Made by a program: the position numbers and the translations under genes. Source: Allium sativum (taxonomy: Eukaryota; Streptophyta; Magnoliopsida; Asparagales; Amaryllidaceae). From it: a stretch of 64,000 nt of DNA. Under the pieces are notes generated by a model, which did not search any database, had not been told where the DNA came from, and saw only the letters and a list, made by a program, of their open reading frames with translations. The DNA lies in contig CM060915.1 in NCBI GenBank assembly GCA_030737875.1, positions 574,848,577 to 574,912,576 of the forward strand. Reading direction: 5' to 3'. The first letter of the stretch is position 1. Each line of letters begins with the position of its first letter. Positions 24,390-36,895 of the stretch are shown here, piece after piece.

Positions 24390-24600
24390 ATGGACTTCTT
24401 GCATCGCGTCAGAGGTGAAGGGGGTGCTGAGGGGGGCATCGACCTGTCGGGGAGGTGATGGCGGCTTCGATGTCGTTGGGGTTCGGGGTCGAGTTAGAGA
24501 AGAGAGGGAGAGGGTCGGGGGAACTGGTGGCGGACGAGATCGAGAGAGAGGGGGGGCGACGGCCTACGGTGGCGACTGGGCTAGGGTTCCGCCACTTTTC
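24390..24600 (-). promoter_or_regulatory. G-rich (plus strand) transcribed-leader candidate of LTR A
   Basis: A GC-rich island in an AT-rich LTR with many G runs on the plus strand (GGGGTGCTGAGGGGGGC, GGGGGGGCGACGG). In the element's sense it is C-rich and lies just downstream of the TATA-like site, as expected of a 5' leader. The open frames across it (24415-24615, 24455-24691) are Gly/Arg-rich by composition only. Confidence 0.5.
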
Positions 24601-24670
24601 CTTTTTCGATTTTGAAAATAAACGAGGGGGGGTGTTGACTAAATCAAAAGGGGAAAGGGAGCTGAGGGTA

Positions 24671-24690
24671 TTATATAATATTATATTTTA
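24671..24690 (-). promoter_or_regulatory. TATA-like core promoter of LTR A1
   Basis: On the minus strand, AATATTATATAATACCC is followed within about 20 nt by pyrimidine-rich CCCTCAGCTCCCTTTCCCC, a layout typical of plant core promoters. It lies about 0.9 kb from the 5' end of the LTR in sense, so U3 would be short and R-U5 nearly 5 kb. Inferred. Confidence 0.45.
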
Positions 24691-25563
24691 ATTTACTTTA
24701 TTTTCAAAAAAACAACTTTTTAATTCGAACACCGATTCAATCCCAAAGACTGTCACCCCTAGCTAAATGCCCCCATTCCGAACACAATGGGATATGTATC
24801 GTAAGCTGATTCGATCGTTTCAATCAGTTTTCGTCAAAATCAACATATAACTCTATATATTGAATTTGAACGCGCATTTCAATTTACCGGGGTCACATAC
24901 TAACTCGAAAAATTCCCGAAAAATATTTTCTAGCTTCGTATTGACGATACGGTCCTAACAAAACTAGTTTCGTCGAATTCTAAGACCGTTAGAAAAATGG
25001 CCATTTTCCAGTCGATTAAAATCAACTGAAACTGGTCAAACGTGTTTTCCTTTGCCATGCTCACATATTGATTCGAAAATTATGAAATTTGGAATCTAGC
25101 AATAACTTGACATCATGGAACCAACAAAAGTGGTTTCGTCGAAATCCGAGGTCGTTTGCAAAATGGCTATTTTTAAGGGCCGAAATTCCATAGTGACTAT
25201 TTTAAAATTTCAACTGGACATATCTTTTGATTCCCACTATGAAATTTCGATTTTTCGGATTCGTTAGAAAGATATTCTCAATTGGATTCCAATATTTTTG
25301 GTTTCGCTAAAATCCGGTTTGTTTTGCCCCCGGTACATTCATTTGAAATTTGAAATCGAATTTTCGAACTACCGCACCATTTTCAATTCCTTTTATATAA
25401 ATAAATAAATTTTTATATTCTAACGACGACGTATATAAATATATACGTTCTAATTCTATTCAAACTAAATTTTTCATCGTTACTATTTAAAATAATTCAT
25501 TTAAAATAATAAAAATTGCCAAAATAAAATTTTTAAATTGGCTTGGATTTCCGGGTTATTACA

Positions 25564-25577
25564 ATCTCCCCCACTTA
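25564..25577 (-). other. Polypurine tract of element A
   Basis: Minus strand AAGTGGGGGAGAT directly abuts the LTR start TGTAATAACCCGG. Confidence 0.9.
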
Positions 25578-25580
25578 AAA

Positions 25581-25598
25581 CTTTTCATCCCCGAAAAG
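25581..25598 (-). other. Pre-PPT hairpin of element A
   Basis: Minus strand CTTTTCG-GGGA-TGAAAAG, a 7-bp stem with one G-U pair and a purine tetraloop. It corresponds to AATTTCG-AGGA-CGAAATT in C and E, with base pairs changed on both sides. Confidence 0.75.
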
Positions 25599-26448
25599 GA
25601 ACGAAGCCGAAAGTTATTTAACTAATCAACTCAACTATCAATATTTTCACTACGGCTTAAGTTCTTCAACTTTTCAAATTTTTCAAAAATTTGGCTAACA
25701 CCCTAAATTTTCGTAAAATTTCGCCATAACCTCCCCAGCAACGGGGACTTCGGGATATTTCATATAGCCTCCCATGGCCTTCTTCAATCCAAAAGTAAAA
25801 GAAAAAGCCAAGCGGCTAGCCAATCGGCTCATAGAATCATCATCACCCAAAGAAAACAGTAAATATGGTAAACATGTACCTATTTGTCGGGCAAACAATT
25901 TTATTCTTCTGCTCTAGCCTCTTTGCAATGACCTGTTCAATGTAAGTACATGTATATGCATGCAAACGCGGCAAATTTTCAATACAACTCACTATTTGAT
26001 TCTATTTGGCTAAAGGTTCAACATTTTAATTAATCACAACAATAATCAAACAACACAATCAGCAATCAATTAGTTGATTATCATTTCAAAATCACAACTT
26101 TGATATATAGTCAAAAATCTCGTTTTGATGCCAATTCACAACAATATATCCTATCCAATTTTGGTTCTCACACCAGTCTAATGGAAATATATAGATATAA
26201 CACTTTTGGCACTCGAACATCAACTCTGATGACGATGCATCAATCATCAGAATTCTCTCCAGGTGACTAGAATGTGATTCTATATCTACCCAATTTATTA
26301 AAACTTCGAATACACGGGGATCAGACGTATACGCAAAATCTTTATATACTGAATAGTCCAAATCAATATAAATAAATATTCAAATACGAATAATTGATTT
26401 AAATTTTCAAAACAAAATTTGTTTTCACTTTAAAGATATACCCTTCAC

Positions 26449-26487
26449 ACTCGTTCTAGGATACTACTGACCCCATCTCTAACGAGT
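26449..26487 (-). other. 39-nt two-stem hairpin downstream of the PBS (element A)
   Basis: In sense: outer stem ACTCGTT/AACGAGT, 5' bulge AGAGA, inner stem TGGGGT/ATCCTA (two G-U pairs), loop CAGTAGT, single 3' G. It ends about 90 nt from the PBS. Equivalent 39-nt structures in B and C keep the pairing with different bases. Candidate RNA packaging or dimerisation signal. Confidence 0.75.
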
Positions 26488-26576
26488 CATTCTCATTGGA
26501 TATTACTAATCCAATTTCTGATGAATTCTTTCGTATGGTTCTAATGTGTCTTGTTCTCTGAGCTTTGTAAACCAAA

Positions 26577-26588
26577 GCTCTGATACCA
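26577..26588 (-). other. Primer-binding site of element A (tRNA-iMet)
   Basis: Minus strand TGGTATCAGAGC, two bases from LTR A2. Confidence 0.9.
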
Positions 26589-26590
26589 AC

Positions 26591-29500
26591 TGTAAGAACC
26601 CGTAACTTCCCCGGTAAGGAAAGCACAGATAATCTGAGGACAAGCCACTGAAGAACGCAAACAGAAGAACATTTCATTGTTTATTACAACAATTCCATCA
26701 GAATACAAGAATATACAGAGTATGAATAAATATTACACAGAAAATAACAGAGATTTAAATAAATTACATTGCAGCGGAAAATAATACAATACACAACTCG
26801 AAGTAATACGCGGATACAAAGCTTTCCGAGTATCGTTCCAACTGTAAATCAGGATCCTGTGAATATAAATCTGCAAAACCAAAACTACTAGCTGCCCATG
26901 TCAAAATAAGGCCACCCAGAGTTTAGGTTAAGACAATAAACTCCAGGTCAGTCATGGGACTGGTGTGAGAACTAAAAAAGTTATTAATCTTCATTTTAAA
27001 GTTAGGTAAATCAAGGGACCACGCTGTATAACACGGAACGGGTTTCCTCCCAAGAATACCAGTGCATAAAACAACATCGCAATGCTAAATAAAGAATAAT
27101 GAAGCTATTATAAGACCCAGGTCCCATCACACAATGCAACGCAAGACGGAGGATAGGGTTTTCTCTTATAATAGCAAAACATGCTTGGTATGTTAAAAAC
27201 AAATCATTTGATACTATAATAAGTGTATAGTGTCAAAACAATTTCAATCATAAATCAATCATATGCGGCATAGCATCCCATGCTACTATGTCGCCAATAC
27301 TAGGCTCTACAAATAAAACTGAAATATCACGTATTGGAAGTTGGATTTCCATCTGTGAACCAAGGAAAAAGATAGTCCTTACCGATTCGAGACGCTCTAG
27401 CCCGTGTCTCAGGAACAAAACGCATCGTCCCTTGGATCGTCAGGGTCGGCCCACCGATGTGGATTAAAATGCCTGAACACTGCGTTTCCCCACCCTTTGG
27501 GGTGTCAATGAGCCAACGAATGACTCTATCAGCTTCACATAGTCACCGATATATCCGAGGCGCCTTGCAAACCAACAACCACATAAGTCATACTCGTCAG
27601 GGAGTGTAAAACCAATGACGCCACTTCTAGCTAGAAGGAAACACATGCCCTCCCTGATGTCCTCTCCCGTTTCTGGTTCACAAACGGGGTGTGAGGCTCG
27701 CGAATCAACACTACACAAAGTTGTTCCACACAGGCTGTGCTTTGATCATCAACCACAAGACTCTGCTTTTCAACAAAAGCCATGATCATATTGCCACTTA
27801 TGCATGCCACACAGGCAATTCACTCCATGCGCTTGATATCCATCAATATATAACCTTTGAGCTCGTACGTCTCAGAGAAGGGCGTTAAGCAAGAGAATAA
27901 ATTCTCTGCCGCCAAACAGATATATATTTAATAGAAATCAACCACACAGAATAAAATCCAATGTCAGACACATAGTCCATTTACAAGTTCGTCCTGGGTC
28001 TGAACGAAACCGAAGGCACCTTGTACCTCACATATCCATCGATCTCCAAGTACGTCTGAACGACCACTAACTGATTCCCTCCTCTTGGGTGTACGGCCCA
28101 ATCAAGATCATCAGTAATCACCCAAACGACGTGAAGACCTCCGGTCTTCGACCACCGTCTTCACCTTCGACATATCATCGATTCAGTTATTCAGAATGGG
28201 ATAAACCCGGTCTTTCCGAATAACTCGCGTATATAATAAACAAGTGTTACACAAACACAACATACGCCTTATTCCAATTCAGAATATTCTTTTATTCAGA
28301 TATTCTTATACTTTGGGAAAGGTTCCCATTAATTTTGTCAAAGATAAATTCTTTAAATTTATTCTTTAATCTTCTTTGAATATCAATTCAAACTAGTCCG
28401 GATTAGCGAACTACACCGAAGTAATCATTTATTTTATTTCCCAATACCAACCTATTCATCCCATGAAGTAAAACTAGTCATACTTCATATCCAACAACAC
28501 GGTGTTATCAGTAAATTCAATTACCATTTCACGTTCAAATCTAATTAAAGATTTAACTATCGCCTGGAGAAAAACTGGTGATACTCCATTCTCGACCATT
28601 TCAATCTAATTTAAGATTCATTAAAACTCCACTTAGTTTTAATCTTTAACTGGGTTAAAGAATCAGTGTCATTTAACACACGGTTCACGATAAACCCAAA
28701 ATCACGTTTGATATTAAATACAAGGCTCTGAATAGAAAATATATCGGCTTATATTCAATATCAAATTCTACGACCTACAAATATCGTATTGGAAATAACG
28801 ATATCTATATATCTTTCAAATTTCCATAATGCTATCTGTATAATCCCGAAATCCAACATCGAAATATTCCAAAGACAATTTCGATTCAAATCCATTCCAA
28901 TTCAATTATTGAAAATTCTGGTTACTTTTAAAACCCTTTTTAAATTCAATTTATTTATTTAAAAATAAACAGAATTATAATTCTAGTTCAAAACTAGTTC
29001 ATTTCGATAAAAATCTATTTTTATCTTTTCAAATATGGAGTTTTTCATCCCGATTCTTTCCAAATCATTTCTTATGATTTTACACAAATTATTAATATTT
29101 TTAATAATTTTATCAAGGCCCGTACAGTCGATTTCCATCAACGGCTATCGAACTGCACTTACATCGATCTTTTCCCAATTTGATTTGGACATAATTCCAA
29201 ATCCAACCGTTAGATTTCTAATTTCTAATATTCGTTAGAAAGCTCTTTTCGATACGAACCCAACGGTTCCAGTTTTAGGAGAATCCGACGGTCGGATCTC
29301 CCGCAATGTCCGTTCGAAGTCAATGGTCGAAATTCACGAACTGCCGCAGCGCGACGCGTTCTATTCAGGCCATTATATATATAATATATATATTATATAT
29401 ATTTCGTCGATTTCCTTTTAAAACGTATATTATAAATCGCTTTAAATTCATTTTCGAAACGATTTCAACTTCATATTTAATTTCTAATCAAAATTGAATA

Positions 29501-31245
29501 TTCCAATATAAATTCGTTTTGATTTCTTTTCAAATCGATTTCAATTCAATTCGAATTTCAAATCATTTCAATTTATTTCGAATTTCTATTCGTTTCAATT
29601 TAATTCGAATTTCAAATCATTTCAATTTATTTGGAATTTCAAATCAATTCAATTTAATTCGAAGTTCAATTCTATTCAATTTCAAATCTATTCAATTTCA
29701 AATCTATTCAATTTAATTCGAATTTCAAATCTATTTCAATATTCATTGAAAAAAATGAATAAAATCGATATAAATATCGTTCACGTCAAAATGGCATCAA
29801 TCTAATCAACACGGCTTCATATATTTCTATTTTTAAATATTATATTTCAAATATTTCTTTTCAAATATTTCTATTCAAAACTGGAATGAGGCCCAATCAA
29901 TTACCATGTAATGTTAATTATATGGGTTTTCTGCAACACATGTATAAAAATAACAACGATAAATAATCAACCATCATCCAGAGTGCATTCTACACTGTAT
30001 AAGTATCAAATATAAATATTTAACGCTTATGACAGTCCGTCAATCAATCGATCGACATACAACTAATTATTGGGATTAGTGTATGTCATATATCATCTCG
30101 ATACCCGTGTGGGGTTTCAAACAATCAAACACAGATTTTATTTGTACAGTTGGGCGATGTGTAAAATTTATCGTCCCAATCAATATCAGTCAAATCAGTG
30201 TATATAAACAAATCTCTGATTTGTTTATTACTATTTATTTTATATACACGTTAAAAATTCTATTTTCAACTATAAAATATTTTAACTATCTAAATATTTT
30301 ATTTCACATCACATCACACAATCAACTACACATCAAAATCAAACAAACAAGCATACAAGCCGTCCATGGTCTGTGGACGACGGGTGTCAGGTGCTACTAA
30401 ACACTGTCTACATCCTAGCATATATTTTAACTAGAAAAATTAAATCAAAGGTGAGGAGTTCTCACCGACTAGCTAATCCAAACTCCACGACTCTTCATAT
30501 GTAGGAAATCTTTCATCTTTCTCGCCTTTCGTCAATTTCATCGTCCGTAGCCACTACATATATAAAAATCGAATTTTTACTTCGCTATTCAATATATAAA
30601 AATCGAATTTTTACTTCGCTATTCAATATATAAAAATCGAATTTTTACTTCGCTATTCAATATATAAAAATCGAATTTTTATCCTCGTTGTTTCATGATA
30701 ACAATAAAATTCCTATTTTTATTTTACCATGTATAAAAACCATATTTTTATTCTCCACTTCGTTTATGAAAACTATATTCTTATATTGCTTTTCTTCTAA
30801 CAAAGATTATATTTTTATTACCCTACATGAAGAAAAATCATATTTTTACTATCATACCTATATAAAAATCATATTTTTAATATGACACTAGTGTAAAAAT
30901 TATATATTTAACTTCTCTATATTATAAAAATTATATTTTTAACTTTCATAAAGATTGTATTTTTATTCTCATGAAGACCTCGTCTTTTCCAAATCAAAAA
31001 TCTCATCTTTTGCTTTTAAAAATATGATCTTTTCCTATTCAAAAATATTATTTTTATCGTTTTAAAAATAATGCCATTTCAGTTTTAAAGATCCTTACTT
31101 TATAACAAAAAAAATCAAAATCAAAAGAAGAAATAAAAACTCACTACGTGGGTTCGCTGCTCGCGTTCAAGGAGGAGGATGGACTTCTTGCATAGCGTCA
31201 GAGGTGAAGGGGGTGCTGAGGGGGGCGTCGGCCTGTCGGGGAGGT
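26591..31245 (-). repeat. LTR A2 (5' LTR of element A), interrupted by element B
   Basis: Starts TGTAAGAACCCG and is collinear with A1 until 31245, inside the G-rich leader island (last bases GGGGAGGT). Element B begins at 31246. The remaining part, including its promoter, lies beyond the window. The candidate target duplication for B is gaggt (31241-31245). Confidence 0.88.
30556..30680 (-). repeat. 34-bp minisatellite, about 4 copies (LTR A2)
   Basis: Same unit and place as 23706-23901, two copies shorter. Confidence 0.9.
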
Positions 31246-33339
31246 TGTGACAACAAGGAATTTCGCTCGATCCGAATCAGTCGCTAAACCGATCTAGACC
31301 GTTCGAAACGCCTGATTGTTTTGAGAACACGACAAAATAGAACGCAGACGGAAGAACATTTCATTATATATTACAACAATTCCATCAGAATACAAGAATA
31401 TAAAGAGTATAAATGAATATTACACAGAAATATCAGATATTTAAATTACATTTAAATACATAGCAGCGGAAAATAATACAATACACGACTAGAAGAGATA
31501 TACGGATACAAAGCTTTCCGGATATCGTTCCAGCTGTAAACCAGGATCTTGTGAATATAAATCTGCAAAACCAAAACTACTAGCTGCCCGTGTCAAAATA
31601 AGGGCACCCAGAGTTTAGGTTAAAACAATAAACTCCAGGTCAGTCATGGGACTGGTGTGAGAACTAAAAAACAGTTATTATTCTTTATTTTAAAGTTCGG
31701 TAAATGAAGGGACCACGCCGTATAACACAGAACGGGTTTCCTCCCAAGAATACCAGTGCATAAAACAAATAACGCAATGCTAAATAAAGAAAAATGAAGC
31801 TATTATAAGACCCAGGTCCCATCACACAATGCAACGCAAGCCGTAGGATAGGGTTTTTACCTTATAACAGCCAAAGCATGCTTGATACGTTTAAAACAAA
31901 TCTTTTGATACTATTATAAGGGTATAGTGTATAAAACAACTTCAAATCATAAGTATCAATCATAGGCGACATGAGCGTCCCATGCCACTATGTCGCCATA
32001 TATAGGTTTACAAATTAAACCGCAAATGTCACGTATTTGGAAATTGGATTTCCATCTATGAACTGAGGCCAGGGATCATCCTCTACCGATTCGAGACAAT
32101 CTAGCCCATGTCTCAGGCAAGTACTCAGTCAAGCCTTGGAGCGACAGGGTCGGTCCACCGATGTGGATTAAAATGCCTGAACACTGTGTTTCCCCGCCCT
32201 TTGGGGTGTAAATGAGCCAACGAATGGCTCCATCGGACCCGGATCGTCCGATCTAACCGAGGCGCCTCGCAACAGCAACAACCACACAGGTGAAAAGTAT
32301 ATAAATGTCAGGGCTGGTAGGTCACTGACACCACCCTAGCTAGAAGGAAACACATCCCCTCCCTGAGGTCCTCTCCCGTTTCTGGTTCACAACCGGGGTG
32401 TGAGGCTCGCGAATTCACATTACACAAAGCTATGCCACACAGGCGGTGCTTTGATCATCAACCACAAAACTTTGCTTTTCAACAAAAGCCTTGATCATTT
32501 GCATCTTAGGCATGCCACACAGGCAATTCACTCTATGCATTTGATATCCATCTGTATATAACCCCTGAGCTCGTACGTCTCAGAGAAGGGCGTTAAGCAA
32601 GAGAATAAATTCTCCGCCGCCAAACAGATATATATTTAATAGAAATCAATCACACAGACTAAAATCCAATGTCAGACACACAGTCCATTTACAAGTCCGT
32701 TCTGGGTCTGAACGAAACCGGAGGCACCTAGTACCCGCATATCCATCGATCTCCAAGTACGTCTGGACGATCACCAACTGTAACTGTTTCCATCTTCTTG
32801 GGTGTACAGCCCAATCAAGATCATCAGTAATCACCCAAACGACATGAAGACCTCCGGTCTTCGACCACCATCTTCATCTTCGACACCACGTCGAATCAGT
32901 TATTCAGAATGGGATAAACCCGGTCTTTCTGAATAACTCGCGTATATAATAAATAAGTGTTACACAAACACAACATACGCCTCATTCCAATTCAGAATAT
33001 TCTTTTATTCAAATATTCCTGTACTTTGGGAAAAGTTCCCATTAATTTTATCAAAGATAAATTCTTTAAATTTATTCTTTAATCTCCTTTGAATATCAAT
33101 TCAAACTAGTCGGGATTAGCGAACCACACCGAAGTAATCATTTATTTTATTTCCCAATCCCAACCTATTCATCCCATGAAGTAAAACTGGTAATACTTCA
33201 TATCTAACACCACAGTGTTATCGGTAAATTCAATTACCATTTCACGTCCAAATCTAATTAAAGATTTAACTATCGCCTGGAGCAAAACTAGTGATACTCC
33301 ATTCTCGATCTTGTAAATTTAATTAAAGATTCATTAAAA

Positions 33340-33620
33340 CTCCACTTAGTTTTAATCTTTAGCTGGGTTATAGAATCAGTGTCATTTAAAACACGGTTCA
33401 CGATAAACCCAAAATCACATTCCATTAATTATCTGGTTAAAGAACAAGTGTTATTTAAAACACTGTTCACGATAAACCCCAAAATCAATACCAATTCGAT
33501 TCCAATTAAATATTATTTAATTGGTACACTTCATTAAATCTAAATAAAAGGATTTAATCTTTTCTCAACTGGGTTCAAGAACAGTGTTAATAAAGACACC
33601 ATTCACGACACACCCAAATC
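33340..33620 (-). repeat. Triplicated ~90-bp block specific to family B
   Basis: Three diverged copies built around GTTCACGATAAACCC preceded by a CTGGGTTAAAGAA-like stretch. A1 and A2 have one copy. B2 has the same three (about 59640-59895), so the triplication predates this insertion. Confidence 0.75.
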
Positions 33621-34505
33621 ACATTTGACATTAAATACAAGGCTCTGAATAGAATATATACCGGCTTATATTCAATATCAAATTCTACGACCAACAAATA
33701 TCGTATTGGAAATAACGATATATATATATATATATCTTTCAAATTCCCATAACAATATCTGTATCCTCACGAAATCCAACATAAAAATATTCCGAAGACA
33801 ATTTCGATTCAAATCCATTCCAATTCAATTACTGGAATTTCTGGTTATATTTCAAAACCATTTCAAATTCACTTTAATTATTTCAAAAATAAATGAATTA
33901 TAATTCTAGTTCAAAACTAGTTCATTTCGATAATAATCTATTTTTATCTTTTCAAATATGGAGTTTTTCATCCCGATTCTTCCCAAATCATTTCTTATGA
34001 TTTTACACAAATTATTGATATTTTTAATAATTTTATCAAGGCCCGTAGAGTCGATTTCCATCAACGGCCATCGAACTGCACTTACAACGACCTTTTCCAA
34101 ATTTGATTTGGACATAATACCAAATCCAGCTGTTAGATTTCAAATTTCTAATATTCGTTAGAAATCTCTTTTCGATACGAACCCAACGGTCCCGGTTTTA
34201 GGAGAATCCGACGGTCGGATCTCCCGCAATATCCGTTTGAAGTCAATGGTTGAAATTCACGAACTGCCGCGGTGCGGCGCATTCTATTCAGGCCATTATA
34301 TTATATATATAATATATACTTCGTCGATTTCAATTCAAAACGCGCTTTATAAATCATTTTAAATTCATTTTCAAAACGGTTTCAACTTCATATTCAATTT
34401 CAAATCAAAATTGAATATTCCAATATACATTCGTTTTAAATTCATTTCAAATCGATTTCAATTCAAATTGATTTCTAATCCAATTTCAGTTCCTTTTCAA
34501 TTCAA

Positions 34506-34720
34506 TTCAATTTCAATTCGAATTCATTTATATTCAATTTCAATTCGAATTCATTTCTATTCAATTTCAATTCGAATTCATTTCTATTGAATTTCAATTC
34601 GAATTCATTTCTATTCAATTTCAATTCGAATTCATTTCTATTCAATTTCAATTCGAATTCATTTCTATTCAATTTCAATTCGAATTCATTTCTATTCAAT
34701 TTCAATTCGAATTCATTTCA
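34506..34720 (-). repeat. 27-bp minisatellite, 8 copies (LTR B1)
   Basis: Unit CAATTTCAATTCGAATTC plus ATTTCTATT. Because 27 is a multiple of three and the unit has no stop in some frames, both strands read as 9-residue repeats. This is a compositional effect, not evidence for protein. Family A has only an irregular form of it (22660-22880, 29520-29740). Confidence 0.9.
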
Positions 34721-35578
34721 TTTCAAAATATCAGATTTTGAAATCACTTTCGATATTCATTATAAAATGAATAAAATCGATATAAATATCGTTCACGTCA
34801 AAATGGCGTCAATCTAATCAACACGGCTTCATATATTTTTATTTTCAAATATTCTATTTAAAGTATTTCTATTTCAAATATTTCTTTTTCAATTATGGAA
34901 TGAGGCCCAATCAATTACCATATAATGTGAATTATATGGATTTTCTACCACACGTATATAACAGCAATGATAAATCATCAACCATCATCCAAAGTGCGTT
35001 CTACACTGTATAAGCCTCAAATATAAATATTTAACGCTTATAACAGTCTGTCAATCAATCGATCGACATACAACTAAACAATCGGGATTAGTGTACGTCA
35101 AATATCATCCCAATACTCATGTGGGGTTTCAAACAATCAAACACAGATTCTATTTGTGCAGTTGGGTGATGTGTAAAATTTATCGTCCCAATCAATATCA
35201 GTCAAATGTGTGTATATAAACAAATCGTTCGATTTGTTTATATTAATTTATTTCATTTCATATACACGTTAAAAATTCTATTTTTAACTATAAAATATTT
35301 TTAACTGTATAAATATTTTATTTCATTTCACATCACATCACACAATCAACTACACATCAAAATCAGACAAACAAGCATACAAGCCGTCCATGGTCTGTGG
35401 ACGACGGGTGTCGGGTGCTACTAAACACCGTCTGCATCCTAGTATATATTATTAACTAGAAATAAAAATTAAAAGGTGAGAAATTCTCACTGATTAGCTA
35501 ATCCCATCCCACGGCTCTTCTTATGTAGAAATCTTCGCCGTTCTTGCCTCTTGTCCATTTTCACTGCCCTCTTTCACT

Positions 35579-36386
35579 ACATATATAAAAATCACATTTT
35601 TACTTCGCTATTCAATATATAAAAATCGAATTTTTACTTCATTATTCAATATATAAAAATAAATTTTTTACCCTGCTATTCAATATATAAAAATTGAATT
35701 TTTATTTTGCTATTCAATATATAAAAATCGAATTTTTACTTCGCTATTCAATATATAAAAATCGAATTTTTACCCTGCTATTCAATATATAAAAATCGAA
35801 TTTTTACTTCGTTATTCAATATATAAAAATCAAATTTTTACTTCGTTATTCAATATATAAAAATCGAATTTTTACTTTGCTATTCAATATATAAAAATCG
35901 AATCTTTACTTCGTTATTCAATATATAAAAATCGAATTTTTACTTTGATATTCAATATATAAAAATCAAATTTTTACTTCGTTATTCAATTTATAAAAAT
36001 CGAATTTTTTACTTCGTTTTCAATGTATAAAAATCGAATTTTTACTTTTCTATTCAATATATAAAAATCGAATTTTTACTTCGTTATTCAATATATAAAA
36101 ATCAAATTTTTACTTTGCTATTCAATATATAAAAATCGAATTTTTACTTCGCTATTCAATATATAAAAATCGAATTTTTACTTCGCTATTCAATATATAA
36201 AAATCGAATTTTTACTTCGCTATTCAATATATAAAAATCGAATTTTTACTTTGCTATTCAATATATAAAAATCGAATTTTTACTTCATTATTCAATATAT
36301 AAAAATCGAATTTTTACCTTGCTATTCAATATATAAAAATCAAATTTTTACCTTGCTATTCAATATATAAAAATCAAATTTTTACC
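35579..36386 (-). repeat. 34-bp minisatellite expanded to about 24 copies (LTR B1)
   Basis: Unit ATATATAAAAATCGAATTTT plus TACTTCGCTATTCA, repeated over 0.8 kb with scattered variants (TTCGTTA, TTTGCTA, CCTGCTA). In element sense it lies between the promoter-like site and the donor-like site. Confidence 0.93.
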
Positions 36387-36539
36387 TTCTTAACAAAAAT
36401 CTAAACTTTTCTGTAATAAAAATCAAATCTTCCTATACTGAAAATCATATGTTTTCTATATTAAAGATCAAGTGTTTTATAATCTAAAAACATTCAATAA
36501 ATGAAGATTAACAAAATAAGAGGGCTTACAGTTTGAATC

Positions 36540-36790
36540 GGGAGTGTAATTGGCTGCTATTCGTCGTTGGAGGGGTTGCTACTCGCGTAGGGGGAGGGGG
36601 TGCTGCTCGCGCAGGGGGAGGACGATGGGTGTCGAGTTGGGAGTTCGTGGCTTGACTGCGTCGGGGGGGCTTGGGCTCGCATTGGAGAGAAGCAGGGGTC
36701 GCGGCACGAGGGGGCGAGGGGGAGATGGAAGCGGAGGGGGGGGTGGTGGCGTCGACGAGGGCGGTGGCGCGTCCAGGCTAAGGCGCGATC
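36540..36790 (-). promoter_or_regulatory. G-rich leader island of LTR B1
   Basis: Equivalent to 24390-24600 in A1, with longer G runs (GGGGGAGGGGGTGC, GGAGGGGGGGGTGG) and hence G-quadruplex potential on the plus strand. Open frames across it are low-complexity Gly/Arg and are not called as genes. Confidence 0.5.
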
Positions 36791-36878
36791 TCTTTTATTT
36801 TTTTCTTCTTTTTTTTCTTTTTTTTCTGATTTAATGAAGAACGGGGGGCCAGAGGAGTTTAAGGAAGAGAGAGAGGAA

Positions 36879-36895
36879 ATATATATATATATATT
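36879..36895 (-). promoter_or_regulatory. TATA-like core promoter of LTR B1
   Basis: Minus strand TATATATATATATTTCC is followed by CTCTCTCTCTTCC, a TATA box plus pyrimidine patch. It has the same relative place as the A1 site. Confidence 0.5.

Larger units (their letters stand above)
19726..25563 (-). repeat. LTR A1 (3' LTR of element A)
   Basis: 5838 bp, TGTAAGAGCC to GGGTTATTACA on the plus strand. Read in the element's sense it has a TATA-like site near 24680, a C-rich leader (24390-24600), an AT-rich minisatellite (23706-23901), and then a long AT-rich remainder. Short open frames here are not coding. Confidence 0.88.
25564..26590 (-). mobile_element. Internal region of element A (no gag/pol)
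   Basis: 1027 bp between the LTRs. In sense order it holds: PBS (26577-26588), 39-nt hairpin (26449-26487), about 0.85 kb of AT-rich sequence, pre-PPT hairpin (25581-25598) and PPT (25564-25577). No retroviral motif could be recognised in any frame, so this is a cis-only, non-autonomous interior. The internal region of B is clearly homologous along its length. Confidence 0.85.
19726..31245 (-). mobile_element. Element A: non-autonomous giant-LTR retrotransposon, left LTR, internal region and part of right LTR
   Basis: Minus-strand element: LTR A1 19726-25563, internal 25564-26590 (1027 bp), LTR A2 from 26591. A2 is interrupted at 31245 by element B and its remainder is beyond the right edge. 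Orientation is set by the polypurine tract next to A1 and the primer-binding site next to A2. No gag or pol homology is visible in the internal region or the LTRs. LTR pairs differ by about 4-5% by eye over the shared part. The build (5.8 kb LTR, 1 kb interior) is of the LARD type but with an even smaller interior. Confidence 0.88.

Noticed and set aside
34502..34817. Repetitive 9-residue proteins on both strands (also 60689-61112)
   Set aside because: Produced by a 27-bp minisatellite without stops. Both strands being open argues for composition, not coding.
35579..36386. CRISPR-like array of regular repeats
   Set aside because: The unit is contiguous with no unique spacers and this is plant nuclear DNA. 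It is a minisatellite.
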